Source: Flammeovirgaceae bacterium UBA1842
GTDB taxonomy: Bacteria > Bacteroidota > Bacteroidia > Cytophagales > Cyclobacteriaceae
Length of the DNA: 64,000 bases
NCBI GenBank assembly: GCA_002338655.1
Contig: DDIU01000015.1
Coordinates: 124,001-188,000, forward strand
Direction: 5' to 3'
The notes beneath the pieces are model-generated. The model did not search any database. It was not told the DNA's origin and saw only the letters and a program-made list of their open reading frames with translations. Shown here piece after piece: positions 15,832 through 24,902 of the stretch. Each line of letters starts with the position of its first letter. The stretch's first letter is position 1. Both the position numbers and the translations under genes were made by a program.

Positions 15832-16404
15832 TTAGATATTATCCAGTGTTTTTCGCTTTAAACCCATAGTGCTTTTGAATTGTGAGGGTGTCATTCCGGT
15901 GATTTTTTTGAACTGGCTGCTCAAATGTGCAACACTACTGTAGCCCAATTGAAAAGCAATTTGGCTCAGGGTAAGCTCGTCATAAATCATTAGTTCTTTT
16001 ACACGCTCTACCTTTTGCCGGATGATGTACTGATCCAGCGTAATACTCTCTACCGATGAAAACAGCATTCCCAGGTATTTGTAATCATAGTTGAGTTGAT
16101 CGCCAATATACTCCGCCCACTTTATATTTATCACATCTTTTGAATGATGAATTTTTTGAATGATCAAATTTTTCACTTGTTCAATCAACCTGCTTTTACG
16201 ATCATCAATCAATGAAAATCCAACTTCTTCCAGCGCTTCGTTCAACTGCTTTTCAGTTTCATCATCCAAAGGTATTTCCATTTCAATCTCACCCAGTTCA
16301 AGGTTAGTATAGGGTATTGAAAGCCTGTCTACAATTTGCTTGACCGCTGTTATACAGCGTGGACAGACCATATTTTTAACATACAATTTTTTACTCTTCG
16401 TCAT
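15832..16404 (-). CDS. AraC-family regulator with N-terminal CxxC metal-binding domain (1 of 3)
   Basis: 190 residues. The N-terminal ~70 residues form an HMA-like domain with KNMVCPRCITAVKQ (Cys14 and Cys17); the C-terminal half is an AraC HTH (TLSQIAFQLGYSSVAHLSSQ, FKKITGMTPSQFK). Paralogues at 40730-41593 and 55090-55659 share the VCPRC motif and the whole layout. Direct metal (Cu/Ag or other soft metal) sensing through the Cys pair is inferred. It lies 108 nt upstream of the CopA gene on the same strand and may control it. Confidence 0.85.
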   Translation of the reverse strand: MTKSKKLYVKNMVCPRCITAVKQIVDRLSIPYTNLELGEIEMEIPLDDETEKQLNEALEEVGFSLIDDRKSRLIEQVKNLIIQKIHHSKDVINIKWAEYIGDQLNYDYKYLGMLFSSVESITLDQYIIRQKVERVKELMIYDELTLSQIAFQLGYSSVAHLSSQFKKITGMTPSQFKSTMGLKRKTLDNI

Positions 16405-16496
16405 CTAAATACTGTTATGGAAATTCAATAAATAAACACTATTTTCCGTATTATGATTTATAAGATCCGGTGTTTGATGTGTGAAATTGTGAGGTG

Positions 16497-18086
16497 TTAA
16501 CGTCTTTTGTCAGAAATCTTTGTAATCAATTCTTCCATCAGTCTAATCAAAGACTCATCCGGTTTTTTCCAATGCTCTGGTTTAGGTAAAGGTTGAGGCA
16601 TCTTCTCCAGCACCTCTTCTCTAGTGAGCTTGACAATATTCACAAGGTCAGGGTTTAGTGTAATTCTTTCTTTAAAACGACTTAGATAATCCCATGTGCC
16701 CAGGCTCAGCATATCCAGTTTTTTACCGTACAGATCTAGTCTATAAAATAGGCCATCATTATTTGGAAAAGACTTCATAGGTATTTTGTCAATCACCTCT
16801 TCAAACTCTTCCAAGCCCCAAATAATATCCCAAATTTGCTTAACATCCCCACCACTAAATTTATTCCAGAATAACCTGTTTACCATATTAAATGCCCCAA
16901 CCATATCTTGTGCTACACTTGGGCTTTCTTTAATGAAATCCTCAGTTGAGAGGGTCTTTTTTTTGGCTATTAGTATTTCTGTCAATGGTCCCATTAAAGA
17001 ACGGTTGCATATTTTGTAAGCCACCCGGATACAGGTATTATCCAGGTGACACAAGGCATAATTGACCTGATTTTCCTTATTACCAAGTTCATCAAAGTAC
17101 CAATATTTCATATTGGCTGTAACCAATTCATGTAAGCTTGCCTCTACACTTTCGGTATAACTTGATGATTTTACTTGTATATTCTGCTCCATAAGCCTGC
17201 AAAGTACATGTACCATGTGTACCCTTACAGAGGATCCTACGCTACTCCGGTAGGTGGTACATACTTTATCCAGTAATTTTTCTACTCCTTCCTGGTCAGC
17301 GTCCTGGAATTTCTTGAATATACGTTCACTAACATGTGGGGCAATATTAGTTGGGCTCTTAAATAACTCAAGCAATTCTTCAAAGGAGAGCTTTGATAAT
17401 AATTCATTATCTTCCCTTTCCCTCTGCTCCCAGGCCGCCATTTTCAGCTCTTTAGCATTTTCTCTAATTCTAGGTAAGGCATCATAATACATTCTGACAA
17501 CTTCTTTCTTCAGGCTTTCTGCTTCATTTTCATCTATCTCTATCAGTAGTGATTCCTTTATTGTAGCAAGTATCTGACTCCTAAGAGCCTTGCCCAGGGT
17601 TTTCTGATGTAGAAAATTCTTTATCTCAGGAAATGTTTCTTGACAGTCATCTTTAGAGGCCCTGTGTATGTAGTCATCCCAACCTTCTGATAAAAAAGCA
17701 TCATAAACTCTGATCTCCCAGCCATTACACATGACGATATATCTAACCTGCATTTCCGGGTGATTTGCATAAAGATGTGCCTGTAAATAATCGTCAAAAC
17801 TCATTTCTTTCGGAGAGCCGGGTTTAGCCTCAATTATCCAAAATTTCTTTAGTTTCAAGGTAGGCACATAGTCAATTGCTACTTGCTTTCTACCTATCCT
17901 ATGATATGGTTTGGAAAGTTTTAGGTTCTCTTCTCTAAGAATATCGTTTACAGTTCCTTTGGCATACCCTAAAAGACGCAAAAGAGGGGCAATGAAATCT
18001 TCTCTGATATCACTTTCCTTCCAATTTGTAAAATCCTGAGATTGCCAATCGTTAATAAATTTTTGATCAAGTATAGTCAGTTCCAT
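16497..18086 (-). CDS. Orphan HsdR_N-type (PD-(D/E)XK) protein
   Basis: 529 residues. Residues ~20-140 match the type I restriction R-subunit N-terminal nuclease fold: SDIREDFIAPLLRLLGY, then IDYVP and IIEAKPG, supplying the E...D...ExK metal-binding set. The remaining ~380 residues are helical and unrecognised, with no helicase motifs. There are no hsdM or hsdS genes nearby. It could be a stand-alone defence or DNA-repair nuclease. Both neighbours are unrelated to it, and it appears to be a single-gene unit. Confidence 0.65.
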   Translation of the reverse strand: MELTILDQKFINDWQSQDFTNWKESDIREDFIAPLLRLLGYAKGTVNDILREENLKLSKPYHRIGRKQVAIDYVPTLKLKKFWIIEAKPGSPKEMSFDDYLQAHLYANHPEMQVRYIVMCNGWEIRVYDAFLSEGWDDYIHRASKDDCQETFPEIKNFLHQKTLGKALRSQILATIKESLLIEIDENEAESLKKEVVRMYYDALPRIRENAKELKMAAWEQREREDNELLSKLSFEELLELFKSPTNIAPHVSERIFKKFQDADQEGVEKLLDKVCTTYRSSVGSSVRVHMVHVLCRLMEQNIQVKSSSYTESVEASLHELVTANMKYWYFDELGNKENQVNYALCHLDNTCIRVAYKICNRSLMGPLTEILIAKKKTLSTEDFIKESPSVAQDMVGAFNMVNRLFWNKFSGGDVKQIWDIIWGLEEFEEVIDKIPMKSFPNNDGLFYRLDLYGKKLDMLSLGTWDYLSRFKERITLNPDLVNIVKLTREEVLEKMPQPLPKPEHWKKPDESLIRLMEELITKISDKRR

Positions 18087-18120
18087 TAAGGCCTAAATTT
18101 TCAAATATTTTCGTGTGATG

Positions 18121-18557
18121 CTATTTTTTATTATATACCAAGATTTTAGATGCCAAAAAGAAACTGAGCGTAGGATTTATTACAATAGCCAAGAATGGCG
18201 AAAGTCCAACTTCAAGCAAAGGCACTATCGGCATCTTTTCATTGTAACTCCAAAAGTCTAACTCAACTGCTACCCATTCGGCAATAAAAGAAACCACGCT
18301 TGCCATAATAATGACTACCGTCAGTATCTTGAGATTGAAATTACGAATCCAAAACCTATCTTTCAAAACAACGGCAACAAGGCCATATATGATAAAAGTG
18401 AGTATGACATCTCCTAAAGTGCATGCGAGGAATTAATGCTATTCATAAAGTAGTCATACTCATCATATAGACCGGCATGCAGATTTTACCAAATAAAATG
18501 TAGCACAAAGGAAGTCAGTGCTATCCAAACGATCAGTCTTTTACCAATGGAATTCAT
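18121..18557 (-). pseudogene. Decayed membrane-protein gene (paralogue of 46062-46583)
   Basis: The intact C-terminal frame (18121-18366) ends FWSYNEKMPIVPLLEVGLSP..., matching WSYADTMPMLPLVEVGISP of the 173-residue protein at 46062-46583. Reading upstream, homology continues: KRLIVWIALTSFVLHFIW, then an in-frame TAA (18486-18488) where the paralogue has GWEVV, then AGLYDEYDYF, and a 1-nt loss near 18420 before TLGDVILTFIIYGL. So a nonsense and a frameshift mutation break what was a full-length gene. Function of the family is unknown; about five helices. Confidence 0.75.
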
Positions 18558-18570
18558 TCATAAACTAAAT

Positions 18571-18604
18571 TCAGGATCAACTTACCAAATGGGGCTGATC
18601 CTGA
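18571..18604 (-). terminator. Terminator after the DUF2911 gene
   Basis: Perfect 9-bp arms TCAGGATCA / TGATCCTGA with a 16-nt loop, 10 nt downstream of the DUF2911 gene stop, followed on the minus strand by AATTTAGTTT. It would end the aldolase-DUF2911 transcript. Confidence 0.7.
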
Positions 18605-18614
18605 TTTATATTAT

Positions 18615-19574
18615 TTACAATGCTTTCACTTTAAAAGAGACTTTGAGTTTCTCCCAAGACATAGAAACTTCAGCTTGAGCATCACCTATTTCCGTTACCG
18701 AATAGGTGAGTGATTCCTGATTTTCAGAGAGGACTTCCGGCTTTACTTTCATTCTTACTACATCTAACGATTTATCATAGTCATCACTCATGTGCTGATC
18801 CCAATTTTCGTTGATAATAAGCGTCCACTCTTTCTCTCCGGGAATGGTGAAAAACCCGTATTTACCGGCAGGTACTTTGGTGTTATTAATTTCTACATCT
18901 TCGGAAAAGTTGATAGCTGTAGCTCTGTGAGCGCCTGTCGCCCAAACTTTGTCATACTCAACCAGCCCTCCCCAGATTGTTCTGCCCCTTACACTGGGTG
19001 AAGAATAGTCAATATGCACGTGGGTATCTCCTGCATTTCCCATAGCAGAGGTCTTTGGGCTTTTGGGTTTAGGCTTACCCGTGTCTTCTGAGGTGGCACC
19101 ATGAGTAGCATGGTCAGTTGTGGCTTTTTTACATCCCCTTGAAAATTGCAGGTGGATAATCTTCCACATTCCATCCTCTACCTGCATAGAAAGAGTAACT
19201 AGTCCGTCAGAATTGATCTGTTGGCCTTGCATCTCTCCCCGAATTAAATAATTACCTCTCAATAGTGCCATTTCTTTGTTAATCAAAGATTCTGCTACGT
19301 CAAGTGAGAAGGTCATATTCTGCATTTCTTCAATTTCTTTGCCCAAATGGCCATCACGATAATGCTCCCAGGAATCATCTACAGATCCTTGTTCATAAAT
19401 CTTGGCTTTGGGTGAGAAAACGGCATTTAGAGGTTCCAGATTCTTATCGTTTACTGAGTTTACAAATAAGTCCAGCACATCGTTTACAGTGTTTTCCGGT
19501 TTAGCTGAATCATCACAGGCGTACATCAACGCTGTTGCAGCTAAGATTAAAGTGGTAAATAATTTTTTCATCAT
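18615..19574 (-). CDS. Lipoprotein with NTF2/SnoaL-like and DUF2911 domains
   Basis: 319 residues with lipobox LMYACDD. Residues ~25-150 look like an NTF2/SnoaL fold (VNDVLDLFVNSVNDKNLEPL, later VEDGMWKIIHLQFSRG). Residues ~185-319 are a DUF2911 domain (YSSPSVRGRTIWGGLVEYDK, VWATGAHRATAINF, PAGKYGFFTIPG). DUF2911 is common in Bacteroidota lipoproteins but has no known function. It is co-directional with the aldolase gene (21-nt gap) and ends at a strong hairpin. Confidence 0.75.
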   Translation of the reverse strand: MMKKLFTTLILAATALMYACDDSAKPENTVNDVLDLFVNSVNDKNLEPLNAVFSPKAKIYEQGSVDDSWEHYRDGHLGKEIEEMQNMTFSLDVAESLINKEMALLRGNYLIRGEMQGQQINSDGLVTLSMQVEDGMWKIIHLQFSRGCKKATTDHATHGATSEDTGKPKPKSPKTSAMGNAGDTHVHIDYSSPSVRGRTIWGGLVEYDKVWATGAHRATAINFSEDVEINNTKVPAGKYGFFTIPGEKEWTLIINENWDQHMSDDYDKSLDVVRMKVKPEVLSENQESLTYSVTEIGDAQAEVSMSWEKLKVSFKVKAL

Positions 19575-19595
19575 AGGTTATTGTTTAGTTAATCA

Positions 19596-20648
19596 TTAAG
19601 CAATCGTAATTTTTTCATCCAGGTACACCTGCTGGATCAGGTTGAGCAGTTGAACACCTTCTTTCCTTGGTCGCTGGAATGCCTTTCTTCCCGAAATCAA
19701 ACCCATTCCACCTGCTCTTTTATTAATCACGGCTGTTTTTACTGCTTCGGCATAGTCCGATTCTCCAGAGGAAGCTCCTCCCGAATTGATCAGGCCTATC
19801 TTGCCCATATAACAGTTGGCTACTTGATAGCGGCACATATCAATGGGATGATCGGAAATATAGTTGCCGTACATTTCTTCAGAGGTCTTACCAAATTTCA
19901 GGTCTCTGAAACCACCATTTGTATCCGGCAGTTTTTGTTTGATGATATCTGCCTGAATGGTCACTCCCAGATGGTTGGCCTGTCCGGTAAGGTCTGCAGC
20001 TGTGTGATAGTCGTTATCTTTTGTTTTAAAGGATTCATTTCGGGTGTAACACCATAAAATGGTAGCCATTCCCAATTCATGGGCATAGGTGAAGGCATCT
20101 GAGATTTCACGTATTTGCCTGTTTGATTCGGGGGACCCAAAATAGATAGTTGCGCCAATCGCACAAGCTCCCATGTTCCAGGCGTCCTTCACCGTACCGT
20201 ACAAAATCTGGTCATATTTATTGGGGTATGTAAGCAACTCATTGTGGTTGATTTTTACGATGTATGGAATTTTATGCGCATACTTTCGGGCGGTAAGCCC
20301 TAATACGCCAAAGGTAGAGGCTACACCGTTACAACCTGCTTTCAAACCAAGTTGTACAATCTTCTCGGGGTCAAAGTAGTCGGGATTAGGGCCAAAAGCA
20401 CTCCCTGCCGTATGCTCAATACCCTGATCTACCGGAAGGATGGATAGGTAGCCTGTTCCAGAGAGATTGCCACTGTTATACAGGCGTGAAAGTGCATTGA
20501 GTACTTGTGGATTTCTGTTGCTATTGACAAAAACATTATCCAGATAATCTGAACCAGGTAAAGTAAGTCTTGTTCTATCAATCGTTTTACAAGTATGTTG
20601 CAGAAGGTATTCTGCCTGATCTCCTAAATATTCATTTATTTTTTTCAT
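19596..20648 (-). CDS. Class I fructose-bisphosphate aldolase (FbaB/DhnA family)
   Basis: 350 residues from ATG 20648, chosen because the leader ACATACACATGAA is shared with two other genes; the frame is open to 20675. It carries the DhnA-type pattern LSILPVDQGIEHTAGSAF, the Lys-containing IVKINHNE and IGATIYFGSPE, and the phosphate-binding end GGASSGESD and GLISGRKAF. It cleaves or forms fructose-1,6-bisphosphate by Schiff base, without a metal. A metal-independent aldolase may be useful when copper displaces metals in class II enzymes; this is inference. No other glycolytic genes adjoin it, but an archaeal-type GAPDH lies at 31668-32684. Confidence 0.9.
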   Translation of the reverse strand: MKKINEYLGDQAEYLLQHTCKTIDRTRLTLPGSDYLDNVFVNSNRNPQVLNALSRLYNSGNLSGTGYLSILPVDQGIEHTAGSAFGPNPDYFDPEKIVQLGLKAGCNGVASTFGVLGLTARKYAHKIPYIVKINHNELLTYPNKYDQILYGTVKDAWNMGACAIGATIYFGSPESNRQIREISDAFTYAHELGMATILWCYTRNESFKTKDNDYHTAADLTGQANHLGVTIQADIIKQKLPDTNGGFRDLKFGKTSEEMYGNYISDHPIDMCRYQVANCYMGKIGLINSGGASSGESDYAEAVKTAVINKRAGGMGLISGRKAFQRPRKEGVQLLNLIQQVYLDEKITIA

Positions 20649-20736
20649 GTGTATGTAATTTTTTTTAGTGGCCACATGGAATTCACATCATCAGCATTCA
20701 TCGCTGGTTGGTGTTTCCCAAACATGCTCATTTCAT
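20649..20736 (-). promoter_or_regulatory. Shared leader/promoter element, copy B (aldolase gene)
   Basis: Gene orientation: ATGAAATGAGCAT (20724-20736), GAATTCCATGTGGCC (20670-20684) and leader end ACATACACATG. CATGTG and the CACATG at the start are separated by 21 nt, as in copy A. The -7 box seen in copies A and C is not clear here. CACCAACCA upstream is shared with copy A (TACCAACCA). Confidence 0.6.
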
Positions 20737-20767
20737 AGCATCTGATTTTTATATAGTTACTACTTTC

Positions 20768-22003
20768 TTATGTCATTTTTTGGCTTTTAAATCTTAAGTT
20801 CGGAATTATGAGAACGGCTACAAGCGATAACACCGTGCCAATCACCGGATAAGGCCATGAGCTACCGATTGTGTATAACCATATGCCTAACATCGGTCCC
20901 AATACCTGACCAATACTATTCACTGATGTTTGTAAAGACAGATTCGCCCCGGTATGGTTTTTATCCACCAAAGAAATCATGGTAATTAGGTTGGGAGTGA
21001 CCATTGCACCTCCGATCGCAAAAATTACAATCATGGTATATACGTAGATATTGTATGTCCAAAAAGAAAAAACAATCATAGCAAAAGCAGCCAATGCAAA
21101 ACCGATAAAAAGTTGTGTGTTAACAGAGATAGTTTTTGCATCTACATTGGCAAATAAAGGCTGTAAAACGGCCATAACCAGGCCACAAAGCATAAACCCA
21201 AGTCCTACCTGGGAAGTGTCAAACAAGAGAATGTCTTTGGCATAAACAGAAAACACCGTCTCAAACAAGGTTACGGCCAGTTGAAGAATTAATGAGAGAA
21301 ACAATAGTAGAACAAAATCACGTTTCACATTTGACTCTGGCTTTTGGCCTGCTTCTATGATGTTAAGACTTTGTGCTTTGGGGTTTTTGAGCCAACCGAA
21401 TGCAAGCAACAAAATAATTGTTCCTAGTAAGGCGACTGCAAGGAACGGGATACTGAATCTATCCAATAGCAAGTGTCCCATTCTCGTGTCCAAATGTAAA
21501 TTGGTTTGTGCCAGGTAACCACCAATCATAGGCCCGGTAATCACACCTGTACTGACAGCCACCCCCGACCAGGCCAGTACTTTTCTACGCTGCATGCTGT
21601 TGGTAAGGTCACTGAGAAAAGCATTGCCCACAGGTATAACCGAAGACGAGAATATACCACCTAAAATACGGGCTACATACAGCATAAACAAAGAAGTAGA
21701 CAAGCCGGTTAAAACCTGCATAATAACAAAGCCTGATAACCCCATAGTGATCAGCATCTTGCGACCAAAACGGTCGGACAGTTTGCCCCATATAAAAGCA
21801 AAGAGTAGCTGAAAAAACGGGTAAATGCTGGTGAGAATTCCAATGTGATAGTTGATATCCTCTTCTGCTACAATGCCGGATTTTAATGCAAGCCTTTCCG
21901 TATAGTAGGGCAAAACGGGAAGCAATACACCATACCCACTCATAACTACAAAAATACTTAGCAGGATAATGATGATCCTGCCAAGGATTTCGCGATTACC
22001 CAT
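20768..22003 (-). CDS. MFS transporter (drug/proton antiporter type)
   Basis: 411 residues with 12 predicted helices and the MFS motif A after TM2 (WGKLSDRFGRKMLITMG), plus a motif-C-like GPMIGGYLA in TM5, as in TetA-like antiporters. It starts at the stop of the CopB-type ATPase (TAATG, 1-bp overlap), so it is last in the eight-gene operon. The substrate is unknown; metal-siderophore, drug or nucleotide-like export are all possible. Confidence 0.85.
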   Translation of the reverse strand: MGNREILGRIIIILLSIFVVMSGYGVLLPVLPYYTERLALKSGIVAEEDINYHIGILTSIYPFFQLLFAFIWGKLSDRFGRKMLITMGLSGFVIMQVLTGLSTSLFMLYVARILGGIFSSSVIPVGNAFLSDLTNSMQRRKVLAWSGVAVSTGVITGPMIGGYLAQTNLHLDTRMGHLLLDRFSIPFLAVALLGTIILLLAFGWLKNPKAQSLNIIEAGQKPESNVKRDFVLLLFLSLILQLAVTLFETVFSVYAKDILLFDTSQVGLGFMLCGLVMAVLQPLFANVDAKTISVNTQLFIGFALAAFAMIVFSFWTYNIYVYTMIVIFAIGGAMVTPNLITMISLVDKNHTGANLSLQTSVNSIGQVLGPMLGIWLYTIGSSWPYPVIGTVLSLVAVLIIPNLRFKSQKMT

Positions 22004-24156
22004 TATTTGTTACCGATTTTCTTCTTCAGTAGCTGTGCATTGATGGCCACTATGATCGTACTCAAACTCATAAAAACCGCACCAACTGCCGGACCTAAAA
22101 CGAAACCAGATGTGTAAAGCACCCCTGCTGCCAAAGGAATTGCAACAGTGTTATAACCGGTAGCCCATATCAGGTTTTGAATCATTTTGTTGTAAGTGGC
22201 CTTCCCAAATAAAATCAGGTTGGCTATATCCTGCGGGTTGCTGTTTACCAATATAATGTCAGCTGTTTCGGCTGCTACATCGGTTCCTGAGCCTACCGCA
22301 ATACCCACATTGGCTTGTGCCAGAGCAGGTGCATCGTTCACGCCATCACCGGTCATGGCGACAAACTCGCCCTTAGACTGAAGCTCTTTTACTATTTCCA
22401 CTTTTTGATGTGGCAACACTTCCGAATAGTACCCATCCAGGCCTAATTCATCGCTTACTGCTTTGGCGACTGTTTCATTGTCACCGGTGGCCATCATCAC
22501 TTTGATGTTGTTGTTTTTGAACACTTTAATTGCCTCGGCACTTTCCGGTCTGATCTCATCTGCCAGGGCGATGTACCCGGCCAGTTTATTATCCACGAGA
22601 ACAAAAACGACTGTCTCGGCTGCACTGCTGTAGGCACCATCAGGTATGGAAATATGCTCATCTTTCAGATAGCCGGGGCTCACTACTTTCACATCTTTCC
22701 CTTCCACTTTTGCTTCAACCCCTTTACCGGTAATGGCATTGAAGTTCTCAGGCTTGGGAACCGCAATGTCTTTCTCTTTGACTTTTTTAATGATGCCAAC
22801 GGCAATAGGATGCTCCGAACTTTGCTCTAATGCACTGGAAAGCCTCAGTAATTCATCTGGTTCAAATTGCTGATCTACCGCCTCTACACGCGTAACACCA
22901 AAATCACCTTTAGTTAGTGTTCCGGTCTTATCAAAAACAAGGGCCGAAATCTTTCTGGATTCCTCAAATGCCGTTCTATTGCGTATCAATAATCCATTCT
23001 GAGCAGAAACTGCTGTGGATATGGCTACTACTAATGGTATGGCCAAACCTAATGCATGAGGGCAGGCAATAACCATCACCGTCACCATTCTCTCCAGGGC
23101 ATAGACAAATGGAAAACCTAAAAACAACCAGGTAGCCAGCGTCCCAAAGCCTATCGCTAATGCGATATAGGTAAGCCACTTGGCGGCACGGTCTGACAAA
23201 TTTTGCATTTTTGACTTAGACTTTTGCGCCTCTTGTACCAGCGTAATTACTTTATTAAGGTAGCTGTCTTTGCCGGTATGCTCCACCTTTACTTTGAGTG
23301 AACCATTGCCATTGAGCGAACCTCCGATTACTTTATTCTCCATACCTTTTTTGACAGGTTTGGATTCCCCGGTCAGCATAGACTCGTTCAGATAGCTTTC
23401 CCCCTCTACGATAATACCATCAGCCGGAACTTTTTCACCAGGTTTGATCAGGATAATATCTCCTTTTTGCAGGTCTTCCAGCTTCACATCTTCTACAGCA
23501 TCGCCTTTGACCCTGTGAGCCTCAGAAGGCATCATACTTACCAACAATTGCAGCGCTTTTGAAGCTCCCAGAACCGACTTCATTTCCAGCCAGTGGCCCA
23601 GTAGCATGATATCAATTAGGGTGGCCAGTTCCCAGAAGAAATCCTCCCCTTCAAGGCCGAAAACTGTTGCGGAACTATAAAAATAGGCTACACTGATGGC
23701 CATAGAAATTAAAGTCATCATGCCCGGGGCACCCTCCTTCAGCTCATCCTTTAACCCTTTCAGAAAAGGCCAGCCCCCATAAAAATAAACGATGGTAGAA
23801 AGCCCGAACAAAATGTACGCATTGCCCGGCAGCAGCCATTCATAGCCAAAAAAGCCCTGGATCATGGGAGAAAAGACCAAAATCGGAATCGTCAAAACAA
23901 GGGATATCCAAAAACGCTTTTTAAAATCCTCAATCATCATTTTGTGATGGTCATGGCCCATTTCTCCATGTCCGGGGTTATGACCGGAATGATCACCATG
24001 TCCCCCATGAGATGAATGATCCATCGCCTTCTCATGACCGTGTTTGGATTTTTCTGCTAAGGAATCTTTCACCTCTTCTTTCTTATCTCGTGCCTCTTCT
24101 TTGGAGGTATTGCTGTGATGATGGTGCTCGTGATTATGTCCTTTGTGATTTTCCAT
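22003..24156 (-). CDS. copB: CopB-type (P1B-3) copper ATPase
   Basis: 717 residues. Instead of an HMA domain the N-terminal ~75 residues are extremely His-rich (KGHNHEHHHHSNTSKEEA, HSSHGGHGDHSGHNPGHG). The membrane metal motif is CPHALGLA, which defines the CPH subgroup; then DKTGTLTKG and GDGVNDAPALAQANVGIAVG. CopB-type pumps export Cu (Cu(II)/Cu(I), Ag). It lies 11 nt after the PPK2 gene stop and overlaps the MFS gene, so it is co-transcribed with the nucleotide and RNA enzymes upstream. Confidence 0.93.
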   Translation of the reverse strand: MENHKGHNHEHHHHSNTSKEEARDKKEEVKDSLAEKSKHGHEKAMDHSSHGGHGDHSGHNPGHGEMGHDHHKMMIEDFKKRFWISLVLTIPILVFSPMIQGFFGYEWLLPGNAYILFGLSTIVYFYGGWPFLKGLKDELKEGAPGMMTLISMAISVAYFYSSATVFGLEGEDFFWELATLIDIMLLGHWLEMKSVLGASKALQLLVSMMPSEAHRVKGDAVEDVKLEDLQKGDIILIKPGEKVPADGIIVEGESYLNESMLTGESKPVKKGMENKVIGGSLNGNGSLKVKVEHTGKDSYLNKVITLVQEAQKSKSKMQNLSDRAAKWLTYIALAIGFGTLATWLFLGFPFVYALERMVTVMVIACPHALGLAIPLVVAISTAVSAQNGLLIRNRTAFEESRKISALVFDKTGTLTKGDFGVTRVEAVDQQFEPDELLRLSSALEQSSEHPIAVGIIKKVKEKDIAVPKPENFNAITGKGVEAKVEGKDVKVVSPGYLKDEHISIPDGAYSSAAETVVFVLVDNKLAGYIALADEIRPESAEAIKVFKNNNIKVMMATGDNETVAKAVSDELGLDGYYSEVLPHQKVEIVKELQSKGEFVAMTGDGVNDAPALAQANVGIAVGSGTDVAAETADIILVNSNPQDIANLILFGKATYNKMIQNLIWATGYNTVAIPLAAGVLYTSGFVLGPAVGAVFMSLSTIIVAINAQLLKKKIGNK

Positions 24157-24167
24157 ATTTACAAAAT

Positions 24168-24899
24168 TTAGATGTTGGGGTATTCCAGGTTAAGTTTTTC
24201 AAGTTGATCAGCTAAAATTTTCGCTGCGGTATAATTACGATACCAACGCTTGTCTGCAGGGATGATATGCCAGGGCAAGTGGTCGCAGGTATTCAGTATG
24301 GTATGGTACACCTCCCGATAATCATCCCATTGGTTGGGTACGAGTTCATCTTCTTTGGCATATTTCCAGCGTTTGTGTGGTTTTGTTTTCCGATCCTCTA
24401 TACGCTTTACCTGCTCATCAGCTGAGATATGCAAGTAAAACTTTAAGATCAAAGTATTATTTGCGAGCAGGTGATGCTCCAATTCGTTAATCAAATTGAT
24501 GCGATGCTCCAACACATCCTCTGACAAGCTTTTGTTTGTCGCTGGCACCAAAATGTCTTCATAGTATGATCGGTTAAATACCTTGATCATCCCTTTCTCA
24601 GGAAAGTGGGGATAAATGCGCCACAAAAAATCGTGTTTGAGCTCGTCAGTGGTAGGCTTTTTAAAAGAAGTAACCTGCACACCTTGCGGGTTCATACCAC
24701 TGAAAGCGTGACGGATGGTCCCGTCCTTGCCTGAAGTGTCAAGGCCCTGCAAGATGATAAGCATACTGTATCTGCCATCGGCATAGAACTTATTCTGTAG
24801 CTTAAAAAGCTCCTTACGCAGTTTTTTAAGTGCCTTCTTTGTTTCCATTTTATCAGCTTCTGCTGGCGGCAAGGTGGTTATATGATTTAAGTCTACCAT
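24168..24899 (-). CDS. ppk2: Polyphosphate kinase 2 family protein
   Basis: 243 residues with the P-loop GLDTSGKDGTIRHAFSG, the PPK2 sequence VFNRSYYEDILV and the lid region around RIEDRKTKPHKRWKY. One-domain PPK2 enzymes phosphorylate AMP, ADP or GDP with polyphosphate. Class cannot be assigned safely by eye. It lies between a secreted protein gene and the CopB-type ATPase, 3 and 11 nt away. It could regenerate ATP for the pump, or recharge nucleotides released by the RNase and phosphorylase of the same operon. Confidence 0.9.
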   Translation of the reverse strand: MVDLNHITTLPPAEADKMETKKALKKLRKELFKLQNKFYADGRYSMLIILQGLDTSGKDGTIRHAFSGMNPQGVQVTSFKKPTTDELKHDFLWRIYPHFPEKGMIKVFNRSYYEDILVPATNKSLSEDVLEHRINLINELEHHLLANNTLILKFYLHISADEQVKRIEDRKTKPHKRWKYAKEDELVPNQWDDYREVYHTILNTCDHLPWHIIPADKRWYRNYTAAKILADQLEKLNLEYPNI

Positions 24900-24902
24900 T
24901 TT

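Noticed and set aside
16497..18086. Full type I restriction-modification locus
   Set aside because: No methylase, specificity or helicase genes flank the HsdR_N-type protein.
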